A stretch of DNA of 7,903 nucleotides from positions 1 to 7,903 of the forward strand of contig JAQVME010000050.1 of the NCBI GenBank assembly GCA_028703745.1, written 5' to 3'. Each line of letters starts with the position of its first letter. Position 1 is the first letter of the stretch. This document shows positions 6,363-7,903 of the stretch, one piece after another. The notes beneath the pieces are model-generated. The model did no database searches, had not been told where the DNA came from, and was given only the letters and a program-made list of their open reading frames with translations. The position numbers and the translations under genes are program-made. Source of the stretch: Clostridia bacterium (GTDB lineage: Bacteria > Bacillota > Clostridia > Christensenellales > DTU072).

Positions 6363-7115
6363 TTAGGCGTTGAAATTAACGACCTTGGCAAAATCTTCGG
6401 CCTTTAAAGATGCGCCTCCGATAAGACCGCCGTCAATCTGCGGCATAGCCATAAGCTCTTTTGCATTCTTGGCGTTCATGCTGCCACCGTACTGAATACG
6501 GACGGACTGCGCGGCGGCTCTGCCAAAAAGCTTGCGAACCACCTTGCGGATAACTTTTATGGTATCGTTGGCGTCCTGACTGGTTGCCGTTCTTCCGGTG
6601 CCGATTGCCCATACCGGCTCGTATGCAAGGACTATTTTTTTCAATTCCTGCTTGGTGATATCCTTCAATGCCTCGGTGGTCTGTCTGGTAACGACCTCTG
6701 CGGTCTTTTTTGACTCCCTTTCCGAAAGCAGCTCGCCTACGCACAAAATGACTTTCAAGCCTGCTTTCAAAGCGGCCTTGGTTCTCATGTTGACGGTAGC
6801 GTCGGTTTCACCAAAATACTGCCTTCTCTCACTATGTCCTACTATGACGTATTTAACTTTCATTTCGGCAAGCATGTCTGCGCTTATTTCGCCGGTAAAG
6901 GCGCCTTTCTCTGCCCAATGCACGTTTTGAGCGCCCAGTTGGATATTCGTTCCTCTTGCCGCCTTCCTTGCGGTCTCAAGGTCTGTAAAGGGTACGCATA
7001 CCACTACTTCGCACTCTGCATCTTTTACGAGCGGCGCGATTTCGGCGATAAGCTTCTTGGTCCCTTCCTTGTTGTTGTTCATTTTCCAGTTTCCGGCAAT
7101 TATTGGTCTTTTCAT
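6363..7115 (-). CDS. tpiA: Triose-phosphate isomerase
   Basis: This cytoplasmic enzyme interconverts dihydroxyacetone phosphate and glyceraldehyde-3-phosphate. The 250-residue length is typical, and the whole (beta/alpha)8 barrel is present. Active-site residues are Asn9 and Lys11 in AGNWKMN, His94 in VGHSERR, and the catalytic base Glu166 in AYEPVWAIGTG, whose tail forms the flexible loop 6. The phosphate-binding YGGS is at 209-212 and GLIGGASL at 230-237. Nothing is missing or odd. The ATG at 7115 has AAGGAG with a 7-nt spacer, a near-ideal ribosome binding site. It sits 43 nt downstream of pgk with no terminator between, so the two are co-transcribed. Confidence 0.98.
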   Translation of the reverse strand: MKRPIIAGNWKMNNNKEGTKKLIAEIAPLVKDAECEVVVCVPFTDLETARKAARGTNIQLGAQNVHWAEKGAFTGEISADMLAEMKVKYVIVGHSERRQYFGETDATVNMRTKAALKAGLKVILCVGELLSERESKKTAEVVTRQTTEALKDITKQELKKIVLAYEPVWAIGTGRTATSQDANDTIKVIRKVVRKLFGRAAAQSVRIQYGGSMNAKNAKELMAMPQIDGGLIGGASLKAEDFAKVVNFNA

Positions 7116-7158
7116 GTTGTTTCTCCTTTTTCTTGTTTTGGTATGCTGGTTGTAATTA

Positions 7159-7903
7159 TTATTTGTTGTCGAGGCAAGCCACGCCGGGAAGCTCTATGCC
7201 CTCAAGGTACTCGAGAGAAGCGCCGCCGCCGGTGGATATATGTGTCATATCGTCGGCAAAGCCGAGCTGCGCAACAGCCGCCGCAGAATCTCCGCCGCCG
7301 ATAATGGTCACAGCATTCTTGTTCTTTGCAAGAGCTGCCGCTACGGCTTTTGTGCCGTTGGCGAAGTTCTCCATTTCAAAAACGCCCATGGGGCCGTTCC
7401 AGATGATGGTCTTTGCTTGTGCGATAACGTCTGAGAACAGCTTTATGGTATCGGGTCCGATGTCAAGACCCTGCCAGCCGTCTTCGATATGGTCCTTGTG
7501 CGCCACTTTGAAATTGGCGTCGTTGCTGAAGCTGTCGGCAATGAGGTTATCAATGGGAAGGTACATATGCGTGCCTTTCTTCTCTGCCTTCGCCATAAGT
7601 TCCTTTGCCAGCTCCACCTTGTCAAGCTCACAAAGCGAGCTTCCCACTCCGTAGCCTTGCGCGACATAGAAGGTATACGCCATAGCGCCGCCGATAATAA
7701 GCCCGTCCACCTTGTCAAGGAGGTTGTTGATAACGCCTATCTTGTCCGAAACCTTAGCTCCGCCTAGAATAGCGATGAAAGGTCTTGCCGGGTTCTCCAG
7801 CGCGCCGCCCATAATCTCAAGCTCCTTTTTGATTAGGAAGCCTGCCACGGCAACCTCGCAAAGTCCGTACTCTGCAATACCCGCCGTAGAGGCGTGCGCT
7901 CTG
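7159..7903 (-). CDS. pgk: Phosphoglycerate kinase, C-terminal two thirds (start lies beyond the right edge)
   Basis: This enzyme transfers the acyl phosphate of 1,3-bisphosphoglycerate to ADP, making ATP and 3-phosphoglycerate. About 247 codons are in the window, against a usual length near 390-400. The partial sequence begins with RAHASTAGIAEYG from the N-domain, then AGFLIKKELEIMGGALENP at the domain hinge, and the C-domain nucleotide-binding parts GGAKVSDKIGV, GPMGVFE, IIGGGDSAAA and STGGGASLEYLEG. The frame is open to the window edge, so the GTG at 7846-7848 is internal: conserved residues lie before it. The stop is TAA at 7159-7161. It is the first visible gene of the operon; gap usually precedes it but is outside the window. 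Confidence 0.97.
   Translation of the reverse strand, partial: RAHASTAGIAEYGLCEVAVAGFLIKKELEIMGGALENPARPFIAILGGAKVSDKIGVINNLLDKVDGLIIGGAMAYTFYVAQGYGVGSSLCELDKVELAKELMAKAEKKGTHMYLPIDNLIADSFSNDANFKVAHKDHIEDGWQGLDIGPDTIKLFSDVIAQAKTIIWNGPMGVFEMENFANGTKAVAAALAKNKNAVTIIGGGDSAAAVAQLGFADDMTHISTGGGASLEYLEGIELPGVACLDNK

Noticed and set aside
7103..7654. 183-residue plus-strand ORF opposite pgk
   Set aside because: The opposite strand encodes unmistakable phosphoglycerate kinase motifs; the plus-strand product has a biased composition and no family resemblance.
7846..7848. GTG as the start of a short phosphoglycerate kinase
   Set aside because: The frame continues upstream to the window edge with the conserved RAHASTAG segment, so the GTG is an internal valine codon.

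Overview
The window reads as a stretch of a low-to-mid GC Bacillota chromosome, most likely a Clostridia-type anaerobe. This is inferred from the pgk-tpiA-gpmI gene order, AGGAG-type ribosome binding sites, AT-rich intergenic promoters and the style of the proteins; no taxonomic marker gene is present. Every gene I can support lies on the minus strand, so the window is described from its right edge (upstream) to its left edge (downstream).

Right part (7903 to about 4691): the end of a lower-glycolysis operon. The C-terminal two thirds of phosphoglycerate kinase (pgk, cut by the window edge) is followed after 43 nt by triose-phosphate isomerase (tpiA) and after 70 nt by cofactor-independent phosphoglycerate mutase (gpmI). 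A hairpin with a short U-run sits between tpiA and gpmI, and a strong intrinsic terminator follows gpmI. Together the enzymes interconvert the triose phosphates, make ATP from 1,3-bisphosphoglycerate and convert 3- to 2-phosphoglycerate. Enolase does not follow.

Middle (4566 to 2740): a 373-residue SLC13/ArsB/CitM-superfamily permease with its own promoter, which holds a 17-bp AT-only palindrome in its spacer. Next is an XRE-type regulator with a C-terminal cupin sensor domain. Its near-consensus promoter has a perfect 6-3-6 palindrome at the likely transcription start, a good candidate for autoregulation.

Left part (2606 to 1): an ABC exporter half-transporter (membrane domain plus ATPase) with two peculiarities. 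About 360 extra residues lie between TM1 and TM2, predicted outside the cell, acidic and with a small DANG repeat. A one-base deletion just before the Q-loop breaks the reading frame: the ORF stops at 261, but the remaining 99 codons of the ATPase domain stay open in the other frame to the window edge. That remnant has Asp in place of the Walker B catalytic Glu, the mark of the degenerate half of a heterodimeric exporter, so a partner gene is expected just beyond the left edge.

I see no RNA gene, CRISPR array, insertion sequence or phage gene. The least ordinary items are the enlarged exporter loop and the two candidate operators; I do not see a clearly new multi-gene system.
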